This document shows positions 1-9,544 of a DNA stretch of 64,000 nt, piece after piece. A program made the translations under genes and the position numbers. The notes under the pieces are model-generated. The model did not search any database and was not told where the DNA came from. It was given only the letters and a program-made list of their open reading frames with translations. The stretch covers positions 22,021 to 86,020 of the forward strand of contig NZ_AFNV02000020.1 in assembly GCF_000215955.2 (NCBI RefSeq). The letters run 5' to 3'. Origin of the DNA: Salinisphaera shabanensis E1L3A. Lineage in GTDB: Bacteria > Pseudomonadota > Gammaproteobacteria > Nevskiales > Salinisphaeraceae. The number at the start of each line of letters is the position of its first letter. Position 1 is the first letter of the stretch.

Positions 1-1
1 C

Positions 2-652
2 GATATCGCCGACACCCTGTTGACCATGCTCTCCGGCGCGATGGCCGAACTGTCGATTGACGACCCCTGGAAGCTCTCGACCGACGTTACACCGGTCATC
101 GATGCCGAAGCCCGCGACGGGCTGGTCGACTACGTAGAAAAAACCCGACAGAAGCTGGATACGATCTACGCCTGCGAGCTACCCGAAGGCAACGGCACCT
201 ATGTCGCACCGCGCGCCGTCGAACTCAAAAGCATCGACGATCTCGGCGAGGAACAGTTCGGGCCCATCGTGCACGTCATTCGCTATGAAGCCGAAAACAT
301 CGATGATGTGGTCGATCAGATCAACCAGCTGGGCTATGGCCTGACGTTCGGCATTCACAGCCGGATCGATACCACCGTGGAGCGGGTGGTACGTCGCATC
401 AAGGTTGGCAATGCCTACGTGAATCGCAACATGATTGGCGCGGTTGTCGGTGTGCATCCGTTTGGCGGCGAGGGTCTGTCCGGGACCGGCCCGAAAGCCG
501 GCGGCCCGCATTATCTGCATCGCTTCGCCACGGAGCGCGCCATCAGCCGCGATACCACGGCGGCCGGTGGCAACGCATCTCTGATGTCTCTCGAAGAGGA
601 CGAACCGGCGGATAACGCGCTGGTTACCCCCGAGCCGCAGCGCTACGGCTGA
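2..652 (+). CDS. putA: Bifunctional proline dehydrogenase / glutamate semialdehyde dehydrogenase PutA, C-terminal part (truncated by window start)
   Basis: Only the last 216 codons are present; the frame is open to the window edge. PutA oxidises proline to glutamate through P5C at the inner membrane, and in many bacteria also represses the put genes. What remains is the end of the aldehyde dehydrogenase domain: the E-x-F-G-P segment (EEQFGPIVHVIRY) and the conserved cofactor/oligomer region GNAYVNRNMIGAVVG followed by HPFGGEGLSGTGPKAGG. The catalytic cysteine and the proline dehydrogenase domain lie outside the window. It converges on putP, so catabolic enzyme and transporter are neighbours, as in many Proteobacteria. 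The family assignment is firm; whether this PutA has an N-terminal DNA-binding domain cannot be seen. Confidence 0.93.
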   Translation, partial: DIADTLLTMLSGAMAELSIDDPWKLSTDVTPVIDAEARDGLVDYVEKTRQKLDTIYACELPEGNGTYVAPRAVELKSIDDLGEEQFGPIVHVIRYEAENIDDVVDQINQLGYGLTFGIHSRIDTTVERVVRRIKVGNAYVNRNMIGAVVGVHPFGGEGLSGTGPKAGGPHYLHRFATERAISRDTTAAGGNASLMSLEEDEPADNALVTPEPQRYG

Positions 653-787
653 CAGATCGGCACCGCCCCGGTCGGCACGCGTTGCCGACCGGGGCACCCA
701 ATTGCCGACTATATCGATCGCCCTGGTTGCGATTGGTAGCAGCAGGCGGTTTCCGCTAAAGGCCATCGCTGACCACGTATAACAGGC

Positions 788-815
788 AAAAAAAGCCGGG
801 CCTCACGGCCCGGCT
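788..815 (-). terminator. Rho-independent terminator of putP
   Basis: A perfect 9-bp stem (AGCCGGGCC / GGCCCGGCT) with a TCAC loop lies 40 bp past the putP stop. On the minus strand it is followed by a run of seven T (plus-strand A run at 788-794). The plus-strand side has no T run, so it serves putP rather than putA. Confidence 0.85.
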
Positions 816-856
816 CCTAAAGCCTACAGCTGATAACTCGCGGACTGGCTACGCGC

Positions 857-2350
857 TCAGGTCGTTTCGATCGCGCGATACTCGCCGCTGGATTGCGTCG
901 CGAGGCTCACACCATAGATCGCCAGCCATGACACGATGAAGCCGGGAATGATCTCGTACACCCCGGGGCCTCCCAGGAAACTGCTGTTCCAACCCAGCGT
1001 GATCCATACCAGTACGGTCACCGCGCCGCTTACCAGCCCGGCGACCGCCCCGGCCCCGGACATACGCGGCCACATCAACGACAGAATGATCAACGGCCCA
1101 AACGCCGCGCCGAAACCGGCCCAAGCGTTACTGACAAGCCCCAGCACCTGCGACTCGGGATCGCGTGCGATGAAGGCGGCGATCAGCCCCACGATCAGCA
1201 CGCACACGCGGCCGACCATCACACTCTCACCGTCGCCCGCCTCCTTACGCAGGAACAGTCGATAAAAATCCTCGGTCAACGACGAAGATGCGACCAGCAG
1301 CTGGCTTGAAATGGTGCTCATGATTGCTGCGAGCAGCGCAGCGAACAGGAAGCCAGTGACCAGCGGATGGAACAACAGGTTGGCCAATACGATGAAAATC
1401 GTTTCCGAATCTTCGACGTTCAGCCCGTTGCGCTCGGCATAAGCACGCCCGAACACGCCGACACATACAGCGCCGATGAGTGAAATGCCCATCCAGGTCA
1501 TACCGATATTGCGCGCCTTGGACACCTCGCCCACCGTGCGAATCGCCATGAAGCGCACGATGATGTGTGGCTGGCCGAAATAGCCAAGCCCCCATGTCAC
1601 TGCCGACAGGAACCCTACGAAGGTCAAACCATTGGCGAGCGACAGAAAGTTCGGATCCACGCCCGCGAGCGTTTCCGACGCCTGATCGAAACCGCCGCCA
1701 CCGCTGCCGAAAAGCACCACCGCGGGCATGACGATCAATGCAAGCATCATGATCACGCCCTGGCAGAAGTCGGTCAGACTGACCGCCAGAAAGCCACCGA
1801 CCACGGTATAGGCGAGCACGACCGCGAGCGTACCCCAGACGCCCACCTGGTAATCCGTCAGTGAGGCGAAGCTGACAATGTCGCCGAACGCGCTTTGTAC
1901 CAGCTTGCCGCCGGCCACCAGCCCGGACGCGGTATAGACCGCGAAGAACACGACGATAATCACGGCCGAAACCGTACGCAGCGCCATCGCACGTGTTGGA
2001 AAACGTTTCGACAGAAATTGGGGAATCGTCAGGCTGTTGTCATATCGCTCTGTCTGCTCGCGCAGACGCGGCGCCACAATAACCCAGTTGACGAATGCGC
2101 CCACGAACAGGCCGATGCCGATCCAGGCCTCAACCAGACCGGAGGCATAAAGCGCGCCGGGCAACCCCAGCAGCAGCCAGCCGCTCATGTCCGATGCCCC
2201 GGCCGACAATGCAGCGACCGCCGGACTCAGATTGCGTCCGCCGAGCATATATTCTTCGGACGACGCGGTGGATTTGCGCCACGCATAGAAGCCGATGCCG
2301 AGCATCAGCCCAAAATAAAGGATCAGACTGATCCATACCCCAATCGCCAT
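857..2350 (-). CDS. putP: Sodium/proline symporter PutP
   Basis: A 497-residue member of the solute:sodium symporter family (about 13 membrane helices), importing proline with Na+ across the inner membrane. The N-terminal region is very close to known PutP: the ILGGRxL-type segment (LGGRNLSP), then ALSAGASDMSGWLLLGLPGA, the helix-2 region that lines the Na+/proline site. Length matches the Escherichia coli protein (502). The ATG at 2350 is preceded by a GGGGA ribosome site. It converges on putA and ends at its own terminator. Import of proline fits both catabolism by PutA and use as a compatible solute in salty habitats; the second role is inference. Confidence 0.95.
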   Translation of the reverse strand: MAIGVWISLILYFGLMLGIGFYAWRKSTASSEEYMLGGRNLSPAVAALSAGASDMSGWLLLGLPGALYASGLVEAWIGIGLFVGAFVNWVIVAPRLREQTERYDNSLTIPQFLSKRFPTRAMALRTVSAVIIVVFFAVYTASGLVAGGKLVQSAFGDIVSFASLTDYQVGVWGTLAVVLAYTVVGGFLAVSLTDFCQGVIMMLALIVMPAVVLFGSGGGGFDQASETLAGVDPNFLSLANGLTFVGFLSAVTWGLGYFGQPHIIVRFMAIRTVGEVSKARNIGMTWMGISLIGAVCVGVFGRAYAERNGLNVEDSETIFIVLANLLFHPLVTGFLFAALLAAIMSTISSQLLVASSSLTEDFYRLFLRKEAGDGESVMVGRVCVLIVGLIAAFIARDPESQVLGLVSNAWAGFGAAFGPLIILSLMWPRMSGAGAVAGLVSGAVTVLVWITLGWNSSFLGGPGVYEIIPGFIVSWLAIYGVSLATQSSGEYRAIETT

Positions 2351-2880
2351 AATGTCCCCAACTAATAAAAGCGTTCCCCATCACAACCCTTTCACATTCG
2401 GCGGATGCTGTGAAGGCCGACATAGGTCGCGCTACGCGGCGCGGTGGATGGCAAGAGACCGAATTACTCCGGCTGCGCGGCCGAGTTCGGAACGCCTTTA
2501 GCGGCAACCAGGCCGTATTGCCGCTACATTGCCCGCTATTGCGCGCCCCGATCACCGAGCAAACGCACCGTATGAAGCATTCATTTTAAAACCGGCGTTG
2601 CCGAGTCCCTTGCATAGACGCGCGGTTCGCGCCCAAAGATGGGAAAAGCGCTTGCTCGTATGGCAGCCATACATGAGGCCGCCCAGCGCGTTCCTTTATA
2701 AAACGAGGACAGTCTCATCTGGCACGATGGACTGTCGCCCCGCGCTAAATACGGCCGCTTCCGAAATCACTACGCGGGTGCCAGCGACCGGTCATCGACA
2801 ATCATAAACCGGGCGGTACGCGGTCTGTACGTCAGCCGCGACAGATCAGTGCAGACTCGGCTAGTCCGGCGGGTAGGCAA
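2351..2880. other. 530-bp intergenic region without a convincing gene
   Basis: Holds the upstream region of putP (minus strand) and the tail before the terminator at 2881-2919. Short open frames here (for example 2529-2807 plus strand) have no ribosome site, no recognisable motif and arginine/proline-rich composition typical of chance frames in GC-rich DNA. No promoter could be assigned with confidence. Confidence 0.5.
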
Positions 2881-2919
2881 CGAATAAAAAAGCCGGCACG
2901 AGGCCGGCTTTTTTATTCG
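2881..2919. terminator. Strong symmetric terminator downstream of the CotH gene
   Basis: A 17-bp perfect inverted repeat with a 5-nt ACGAG loop. The GC-rich core is GCCGGC, with an A6 run on one side and T6 on the other, so it can end transcription on both strands. It lies 10 bp past the stop of the minus-strand CotH-like gene. Confidence 0.9.
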
Positions 2920-2929
2920 CGGTTCGCCT

Positions 2930-4873
2930 TCAGTCCTCGAGAGACGTTATCGCGGTCCCGTCGAAGTTGAACCCATAGACACCATTATAAATTTCATCAT
3001 CATCGGATGTATCCGGATCACCTTCGTAAAAGTAGGAGTCGAACGCGCTCTGGCAGTAGCCGTTCGAATCGCGTACGACCACTTGCATGTAGTAGTCGCC
3101 CGCCGCCGGTGTCGGGATAGTGACGCTACGGCCAGTCAAGCCATCCGGACTACTACTATAAACATCGCCGTTGATCACCGGCATCGGATCGTCCTGATCG
3201 GTACACGCCGCAAGATTGCTGCCCAGCGTCGGATCCGAGCCTATACGCACATCATAGACGAGCGAATCACCCTGGATATCGTACGACTCGTCCCAGGTCA
3301 GCCGCAGGCCGCCGCTTGTGGCCTCGACGCCCATGAACACCGGCATCGGCCGATCGAGCGCATTCAGATAGCGTTGGCGTGCTTCGGTTACCGTCTCCGG
3401 CAAACGCTCTATTTCGTCCCGCATGGCCTGTGCCGGATCGCTTGTGTCACCAGTCGGTAGATACTCGCCATCCTGATTGGATGTCGAAATAGCGATAATG
3501 CCCCCAGCGCCTTCGGTCGGGTAGCCCTCAATCATTTCCTCGACGCTGGACGGGCTAACCGGACCATTGAACAGCTCGTTGATCTTCGCGGTCAGCGACG
3601 GGACATTACCCGCGCGGATATAGCGCTCAACGAGCGGCATGAGCCACCAGTTGCTTACACCTTCCTGCCAACGCGGCAGCCCGTCGTCCGGTTCGGCCGG
3701 CTGGCCATAGAAGTCGAAGGCGCCATCGTAGTCCCAGGGGGTGAAATAGAACTGGTCGATCTGGGACGGCCGATACAGATAGAAGTTCTGGGTATTCGAA
3801 TCGGCGTTCGCCAGCAGAATGTTGATACCCAGCCAGGTCTCGAAGTTGTCCTGGTTGAAATATCGGTTCAGCACCGTATTGAAATTGTTGCTGTCGTCAT
3901 TTACCGCGCGCAGCATTTCCAGAAGCTTGGCCGAACTCTCATCGTCGCCCTTGGATTCCAGGACCGTCTCGAACTCGTCGGAGTCGACCGCAGCGAGTAA
4001 TTCCGGCGTTTCTTCAAGCGAACGGAATGAAAATTCTTCGGTCTTGAAGATATTCGATTCTTCTTCCTGGCCGTGATAACGCGCCCACTTGTCGTCCATA
4101 TACTCGACGTTGGTGAACAGACCGGCATCCTGGCGGACATCACGAAGGGCCGGATCGGTCTGGTCGTAGAGGTAGACATGCACAAACTGCGTGCGCAGGC
4201 TGGGGAAATTACCGACTTCCCGGAACAGATCGAATGCCAGCTTGTTGCGGATCCGGCTTAGGTCATAGGGATGCTTGTTGAGCTGCAGGCGCTCCATACG
4301 GAACCAGTCTTCCTGCTCATACTCGCCGTCGTTGTCGTCAAACTCGACCTTGTAGGATTTCTGCTTGCTAAAGCGGCTGCTGGCGCCACGAACTTCCACT
4401 TCGTCGGAAAACAGTTCCAGGTCGCCGATACGAATCGTCGCCCGTAGCTCGGGATCGAACGCATCGTCACCCTCGGTGTCTCCTAGGTTGTTGGGGTCGT
4501 CACCACCGTTCAGGTCGGCCAGCGTGCAGCCGCTATAGTCTTCCTCGTCGACATCGGGCGTCGTCGGGTCATCGCCGCGGCACGGGCCGCCAGGATTCGG
4601 CGGCGGCAGAATCGTAACTTCGATCTCGATGATCCCGCTGTCATCGGGCTGGGTATAGATGTTGGGTGTCGTCGGACCGGGATCCATAATGCGACCATTC
4701 TCATCCAGCCCCAGGACCGACACCGGTTCCGTGGGCGGATTCGGCGTGCCGCCACCGCCGCCACCATCATCGTCGGAGCCGCCGCCACCGCTGCCGCAGG
4801 CGCTCAAGCTTGCGACCAAGGCAGCCGTTATTAAAGGTCGGGCATGCGCCCCGCATAGCAAACGTTCAAGCAT
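2930..4873 (-). CDS. CotH-kinase-like lipoprotein
   Basis: 647 residues. The N-terminus has a signal sequence ending in a lipobox (LVASLSAC, lipid-bearing Cys26), then a Gly/Asp-rich linker, so the mature protein is probably an outer-membrane or periplasmic lipoprotein. Residues from about 140 to 510 resemble the CotH kinase family: R162-GASSRFSKQKSYKVEF and the late motif W380-D-Y-D-GAFDF, which matches the metal-binding W-D-x-D element of CotH. The C-terminal part (from about 510) reads as a fibronectin-like beta domain. CotH of Bacillus phosphorylates spore coat proteins; the bacterial lipoprotein versions are uncharacterised, so kinase activity is inference. ATG at 4873 is preceded by AGGGGG. 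It is probably a single-gene unit. Confidence 0.8.
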   Translation of the reverse strand: MLERLLCGAHARPLITAALVASLSACGSGGGGSDDDGGGGGGTPNPPTEPVSVLGLDENGRIMDPGPTTPNIYTQPDDSGIIEIEVTILPPPNPGGPCRGDDPTTPDVDEEDYSGCTLADLNGGDDPNNLGDTEGDDAFDPELRATIRIGDLELFSDEVEVRGASSRFSKQKSYKVEFDDNDGEYEQEDWFRMERLQLNKHPYDLSRIRNKLAFDLFREVGNFPSLRTQFVHVYLYDQTDPALRDVRQDAGLFTNVEYMDDKWARYHGQEEESNIFKTEEFSFRSLEETPELLAAVDSDEFETVLESKGDDESSAKLLEMLRAVNDDSNNFNTVLNRYFNQDNFETWLGINILLANADSNTQNFYLYRPSQIDQFYFTPWDYDGAFDFYGQPAEPDDGLPRWQEGVSNWWLMPLVERYIRAGNVPSLTAKINELFNGPVSPSSVEEMIEGYPTEGAGGIIAISTSNQDGEYLPTGDTSDPAQAMRDEIERLPETVTEARQRYLNALDRPMPVFMGVEATSGGLRLTWDESYDIQGDSLVYDVRIGSDPTLGSNLAACTDQDDPMPVINGDVYSSSPDGLTGRSVTIPTPAAGDYYMQVVVRDSNGYCQSAFDSYFYEGDPDTSDDDEIYNGVYGFNFDGTAITSLED

Positions 4874-4951
4874 TTGGTTCCCCCTGGGTTGTAATTAGCA
4901 CCGCGCCACCGCCTTCTATAGCACGGCATGCCGGGCGCTGATAGTGGCATA

Positions 4952-6286
4952 CTAGGCCGTGACGTCGGCAAGCGTTTCGATCATGTGCATACTACGTTCG
5001 AGCGCGCCCGACCGCTCATTGACCAAGCGCCGACCTGCTCGCCCAGCGGCCGCGGCACCGACCGGATCAGCAAGCCAGCCATGCAGCGTTGCCACCAGCG
5101 CAGTAGTCGTATCGCAGATACACGCCGCTTCAACGGCAACCAGCGCCTCGACGATATCCTGCCATTCGCGAACGTGGGGGCCCACGCAGAATGCACGCGC
5201 AAGCGCTGCGGGTTCGAGCACGTTGTGCCCCTCGATGCCGGGCACAAGGCTGCCACCGACCAGCACCGCATCGGCCGCCGCATAGAACAGCGGCACCTCA
5301 CCCAGCGTATCGGCCAGTACAACGCCGATATTGTCGTCGACCGGCTGACCAGCACTGCGGCGTACGAAAGCGATGCCGCGCGACTTAAGCAATTCGGCAA
5401 CGGCTGCGAAACGCTGCGGGTGACGTGGCGCGATCACGAGTAGCAGCTTCGGATGGCGGGCGCGCAATTCGGCCCAGGCCTCGAGCACCTGCGCCTCTTC
5501 CCCCTCGTGCGTGCTGGCCGCCACCCAAATGGGTCGATCGCCTGCCTTCCAGCCCTCGCGCAGGAACTTCGCCTGGGCTTCGCCGACGCCGGTGGGGAGG
5601 CTGTCATATTTGAGATTGCCGATCACATGAACCCGCTCGGGTGGCGCACCCAGGGCGACGAAGCGCTCGGCATGGACGTCGCTGGCGGCACCAACGGCGG
5701 CCAGCGAAGCGAGCATACGGGCGATGGTATGCCGCCACAGCGGGTTTCGGTAGCGCGCTGCCGAGCGTGCCGACACGCTCGCGTTAACCAGCGCGATGGG
5801 CACGTCATATCGATCGGCGGCGGCCAGCAGATGCGGCCACAGCTCGGTTTCTGCGATCACGCCGAGGCGCGGGCGCGCGCTGCGCATGAACCGCCGCGGC
5901 GCGCCCACGGTATCGAGCGGCATATACCGACAATACACGTCGCCAGCGAAGACCCGCTCGATGCGTTCACGCCCGGTGGGCGTCATGGTGGTCACCAGAA
6001 GGGGACGATGTGGATGCGCCTGCTTGAGCCGCCGAATAAGCGGTGTGACCAGAACCGCTTCGCCCACCGACGCGGCGTGCACCCAGATCGCGCCCGCGGG
6101 CACGTCACCGACATAGCCCAAGCGTTCGTTCCAGTGCCGACGATAAGCCGGTTCGCGCCGCCCCCGCCCGTAGAAATAAGCCAGGGCAACAGGCAGACCG
6201 GCCCAGGTCACCAAGCGATAGATCCCACGCATCAGCAGATCGGCGAGCCGCGCCGGGAACGCGCTGCTACCGGAGTGATCGGTCAC
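4952..6286 (-). CDS. waaA: 3-deoxy-D-manno-octulosonic acid (Kdo) transferase
   Basis: Transfers Kdo from CMP-Kdo to the lipid A precursor at the inner face of the inner membrane, the first step of the core. 444 residues, usual for the family (about 425). An N-terminal membrane anchor (LVTWAGLPVALAYFYGRG) is followed by HAASVGE (70-76), whose Glu is the catalytic base of WaaA enzymes, and AETELWP (145-151), a family signature. It starts with GTG and overlaps the hldE stop by four bases (GTGA), so the two genes are translationally coupled in an operon, with hldE first. Whether it adds one or two Kdo units cannot be told from sequence. Confidence 0.95.
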   Translation of the reverse strand: MTDHSGSSAFPARLADLLMRGIYRLVTWAGLPVALAYFYGRGRREPAYRRHWNERLGYVGDVPAGAIWVHAASVGEAVLVTPLIRRLKQAHPHRPLLVTTMTPTGRERIERVFAGDVYCRYMPLDTVGAPRRFMRSARPRLGVIAETELWPHLLAAADRYDVPIALVNASVSARSAARYRNPLWRHTIARMLASLAAVGAASDVHAERFVALGAPPERVHVIGNLKYDSLPTGVGEAQAKFLREGWKAGDRPIWVAASTHEGEEAQVLEAWAELRARHPKLLLVIAPRHPQRFAAVAELLKSRGIAFVRRSAGQPVDDNIGVVLADTLGEVPLFYAAADAVLVGGSLVPGIEGHNVLEPAALARAFCVGPHVREWQDIVEALVAVEAACICDTTTALVATLHGWLADPVGAAAAGRAGRRLVNERSGALERSMHMIETLADVTA

Positions 6287-7725
6287 CGCGGATCGGCCGC
6301 GTCGCTATTCATACGTTCGATGATCGACGTAGTGGAGTAGCCGTCGACGAAATCGAGAACGCGCACCTCACCGCCCGCATTGCGTACACAGTCGCCGCCT
6401 GCAATCTGATCCGGCGTGTAATCGCCGCCCTTGACCAGAACGTCCGGCAGAATACGGCAGATCACACGCTCCGGCGTATCTTCCGAGAAAGCCACCACCC
6501 AATCGACTGCGGCAAGCCCACGCAGCACCTGCATGCGGTGATCGAGATCGTTGAGCGGTCGCGACGCGCCTTTCAGGCGTCGTACCGAGGCATCGTCGTT
6601 GACGGCAACGATCAACCAGTCACCCAGCGCACGCGCGGCTTCGAGATAAGCGATATGGCCCGGGTGCAGCAGATCGAAACAGCCGTTGGTCATGACCACG
6701 CGCTCGCCGCGGCCACGACGTTCCGCCACCATTGCGGCCAATGTATCTTCGTCGACCACGCCTCGGCGTCCATTGCTCTGCCTGTGCGCGGCCTGCTTGA
6801 GCTCGCCCGGCGTCACCGTTGCCGTACCCAGCTTGGCAACGACGATGCCGGCGCCCAGGTTCGCAATGGCAGCGGCATCGGCCAGCGACATGTTCGCGCC
6901 CAACCCGGCACCGAGCAGCGCGATGACCGTGTCCCCCGCACCGGTGACATCGAAGACTTCCTGAGCCTGAGCGGGCAAATGCAAATGGCCGTCGTGTGCG
7001 AACAGGCTCATGCCTTTTTCGCTACGCGTGACCAACAAGGCATCGATATCCAGCCGGGTGCGTAGCGCCGCCGCTTCATTCTGCAGGGCTGTGTCGTCAT
7101 CGACGGGCCCGACGACTGTCTCGAACTCGTGCAGATTGGGCGTGATCAGATGCGCACCGGCGTAGCGACCCCAGTCACTGCCTTTCGGATCGACAAGCAC
7201 GGGAATATCGCGCTCGCGTGCCGCGGCAATGATCGCATCGACATCGGCCAGCGTGCCCTTGCCATAATCGGAACACACCACAACGTCTGCGTGCTGCAGT
7301 GCCGCGCGATACCGCTCGATCAGACCCTCACGGTCAAAGGCGCCATCGAGCGCAAACGATTTTTCGAAATCCAGACGGATGAGCTGCTGGTTGCGACTCA
7401 TCACTCGTAACTTGGCGATCGTGGGATGGGTTTCGCTTGCAATCAGATCGGCGACCACACCGGCTTGTTCAAGCAGTGTGCGGGTTGCCGTGCCCGGCTC
7501 ATCATCGCCGATGACGCCGATCAGACGTGTTTTCGCCCCGACACGGGCCAGATTGAGTGCGACATTGGCGGCGCCACCGAGCCGGCGTTCCTCGTCGGCA
7601 ATACGGACCACGGGCACCGGCGCTTCCGGCGAGATCCGGCCCGTATCGCCATACCAATAGCGGTCGAGCATGATGTCGCCGACCACCAGTACGCGTGCGT
7701 TTTCAAACGAGGGAACCGTAAGCAT
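6283..7725 (-). CDS. hldE: Bifunctional heptose-7-phosphate kinase / heptose-1-phosphate adenylyltransferase HldE
   Basis: Makes ADP-D-glycero-D-manno-heptose for the LPS core by two steps: kinase, then nucleotidyltransferase. The 480 residues hold a ribokinase-type domain (1 to about 320) with the VTGAGDT motif whose D265 is the catalytic base, and a cytidylyltransferase-like domain from about 345 with N347-G-C-F-D and the H354-P-G-H357 signature. Both domains are complete. ATG at 7725 has GGTGAAAG upstream. First gene of the hldE-waaA operon. The epimerase HldD, which acts on its product, is encoded 3 kb away, so the organism should have a heptose-containing core. Confidence 0.96.
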   Translation of the reverse strand: MLTVPSFENARVLVVGDIMLDRYWYGDTGRISPEAPVPVVRIADEERRLGGAANVALNLARVGAKTRLIGVIGDDEPGTATRTLLEQAGVVADLIASETHPTIAKLRVMSRNQQLIRLDFEKSFALDGAFDREGLIERYRAALQHADVVVCSDYGKGTLADVDAIIAAARERDIPVLVDPKGSDWGRYAGAHLITPNLHEFETVVGPVDDDTALQNEAAALRTRLDIDALLVTRSEKGMSLFAHDGHLHLPAQAQEVFDVTGAGDTVIALLGAGLGANMSLADAAAIANLGAGIVVAKLGTATVTPGELKQAAHRQSNGRRGVVDEDTLAAMVAERRGRGERVVMTNGCFDLLHPGHIAYLEAARALGDWLIVAVNDDASVRRLKGASRPLNDLDHRMQVLRGLAAVDWVVAFSEDTPERVICRILPDVLVKGGDYTPDQIAGGDCVRNAGGEVRVLDFVDGYSTTSIIERMNSDAADPR

Positions 7726-7849
7726 GCTTTCACCGGGCGAACAATTCGCGCATCATACAAACCCTGCTGCGCGCTGTGTAGCGCGCCATTCGTGACCCGA
7801 TCCTCGTTCGTGCCTATGACCGCCGACCGACTGCTGCGGCTTGCCTCGC

Positions 7850-8812
7850 ATGGCTAGCCCCGTTCCGTCCAAAAATTCCGATACGACTGGCCTTCGCAGC
7901 CCCCGTTATTGGGCGAGCTGGGCGTTAATGGGCCTGGGTTGGGTGCTCGCGCGCCTGCCCTACCGTCTGCAGATGGCCCTGGGTCGGCGCTTCGGCGACC
8001 TTGCCTATCACATCATCGGCGAACGCCGGCGTATCGCGGCCGTTAACCTGCGGCTGTGTTTTCCCGAGCTGGACGCCGACGCCCGTCAGCAATTGCTGCG
8101 CGAACACTTCCAGTCGGTGGGCATGGGCGCAATCGAAACCGCGCTGTGCTGGTGGGGCCCCACTGAGAAAATCGAGTCACTGGCCCATATCGAAGGACTG
8201 GAAAATCTCGAAGCCGCCTGCGCGCGGGGCCGCGGCATCATTCTGTTATCCGCGCATTTCACCTCACTGGAACTGGGCGTGCGCATGGCCAAGCGGCCTC
8301 TGCGCGAACTGGGCTATATCACGACCGCGATGTACAAGGCGCCGCACGACCCGGTGGTCGATCACGTCATGCGCACACGACGCGAAGCCCATATCGGCGG
8401 ATCGAGTATTCGCGACGATGACGTCAAAGGGCTGCTCAAGGCACTAAGGCGCAAGGACGCGGTCTGGTATGCCGCCGATCAGAAGCCACCGAAACGGCTC
8501 GGTACCGTGGTCGATTTTTTTGGCCAGCCGGCACGCACGCATATTGCGCTCAGCCGCTTGGCGCGGATGAGCAAGGCCAGCGTCGTGCCGTTTTTCACGC
8601 TTCGCTGCGAGGACGGCAGCGGCTATCGGCTGATCATCCTGCCTGCGGTCGAGGATCAGCTCGGCCAAGATGAGGCCGAAGACGCGCGCACGATCAATGC
8701 CCTGATCGAATCAGTCGCCCGCCAGGCGCCAGCGCAGTATTTCTGGCTACACCAACGCTTCAAACGCGCCGGGTACAACCCCTACAAAGCAGCGGCCGAA
8801 GCCGATACGTAG
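7850..8812 (+). CDS. lpxL: Lipid A lauroyl/myristoyl acyltransferase, LpxL/HtrB type
   Basis: Adds a secondary acyl chain from acyl-ACP to Kdo2-lipid IVA (or a related acceptor) at the inner membrane. About 320 residues with a membrane-anchoring N-terminal helix (WASWALMGLGWVLARLP) and the catalytic H-x4-E motif of the family, H136-FTSL-E141. LpxL and LpxM cannot be separated safely by reading; the symbol is a best guess. The ATG at 7850 is chosen; an in-frame TTG at 7841 gives three more residues, and neither has a clear ribosome site. The 3' end overlaps kdkA on the opposite strand by 31 bp. It is divergent from hldE. Confidence 0.85.
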   Translation: MASPVPSKNSDTTGLRSPRYWASWALMGLGWVLARLPYRLQMALGRRFGDLAYHIIGERRRIAAVNLRLCFPELDADARQQLLREHFQSVGMGAIETALCWWGPTEKIESLAHIEGLENLEAACARGRGIILLSAHFTSLELGVRMAKRPLRELGYITTAMYKAPHDPVVDHVMRTRREAHIGGSSIRDDDVKGLLKALRRKDAVWYAADQKPPKRLGTVVDFFGQPARTHIALSRLARMSKASVVPFFTLRCEDGSGYRLIILPAVEDQLGQDEAEDARTINALIESVARQAPAQYFWLHQRFKRAGYNPYKAAAEADT

Positions 8813-9519
8813 CCGCCCCGCAGCGCGCTCCAATCGGCTTCGAGAAAGTGGAACGCGAGCGAGGTATCGCGAAATTTCGCCAGCGATCGGTAAAAGCGTG
8901 CCAGATTGGCCTGGCGCCATTTGCCGGGCGCGCGCAGCCTTGCCTTATCGAAATCGATGAGATGAAACGCATCGTCGGCATCGACCAGCACATTGCGCGC
9001 ATTCAGATCGGCGTGCCATAGCCCGGCGCGATGAAACCGTGCCAGCACCGCACCGAGCCGCTGCCACGCCATCGACGGTAACGCTTGGTTGGCGAGGCGA
9101 TCTGCCAACGGTTCGGCCTGTTCGATGCGCTGCGTGATGACATCGCCGCAATAAAAACCCAGCCGCGGTGCCACACGGGCAGCGATTGGCCGCGGCACAG
9201 GCAAATCCAGAGCCTCCAGTGTCGCAATCAGACGAAGCTCGCGGATCGGGCGTGCGCGCTCGGCCCCGGTGTATAGAAATCTATCGTGATTGAAGCGCGC
9301 AATCACTCCGCCACGCCGATTGTGGCGCAGCACCCATTCCTTGCCATCGAGCCCGTGTAGAAAATACGCCGCGCCACGGCCCTGCGCCTCACCCAACAGC
9401 GCATCACGTGAACGCCACCAGTCCGGCTCGAACAGGTCCGACTCAGCACTATCCAGAACGGAATCGTTCCAGACCATGCGATCGCCGTTATCACCTTGGG
9501 TGAACTGCAGCGTCATCAT
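8782..9519 (-). CDS. kdkA: 3-deoxy-D-manno-octulosonic acid kinase KdkA
   Basis: Phosphorylates the Kdo residue of Kdo-lipid A at the 4-position, as known in Haemophilus and Vibrio. 245 residues, usual length. Kinase features: WVLRHNRRGG (nucleotide-binding lysine region replaced by the family's R-H-x-RGG), catalytic loop H169-A-D171-LNARN and metal motif D189-F-D191. Organisms with KdkA usually attach a single Kdo, so the neighbouring WaaA may be monofunctional; that is inference. It runs convergent to the acyltransferase with a 31-bp overlap of coding ends and lies 25 bp downstream of ilvE on the same strand. Confidence 0.93.
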   Translation of the reverse strand: MMTLQFTQGDNGDRMVWNDSVLDSAESDLFEPDWWRSRDALLGEAQGRGAAYFLHGLDGKEWVLRHNRRGGVIARFNHDRFLYTGAERARPIRELRLIATLEALDLPVPRPIAARVAPRLGFYCGDVITQRIEQAEPLADRLANQALPSMAWQRLGAVLARFHRAGLWHADLNARNVLVDADDAFHLIDFDKARLRAPGKWRQANLARFYRSLAKFRDTSLAFHFLEADWSALRGGYVSASAAAL

Positions 9520-9544
9520 CGCGCACGCGCCGTGCGGCGCAGGC

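Noticed and set aside
2529..2807. A 92-codon plus-strand frame in the putP-CotH gap
   Set aside because: No ribosome site, no recognisable motif, composition of chance frames; the gap is reported as gene-free.
4735..4800. Gly/Asp-rich low-complexity run near the CotH lipoprotein N-terminus
   Set aside because: A typical flexible linker after a lipobox, not a separate repeat element.
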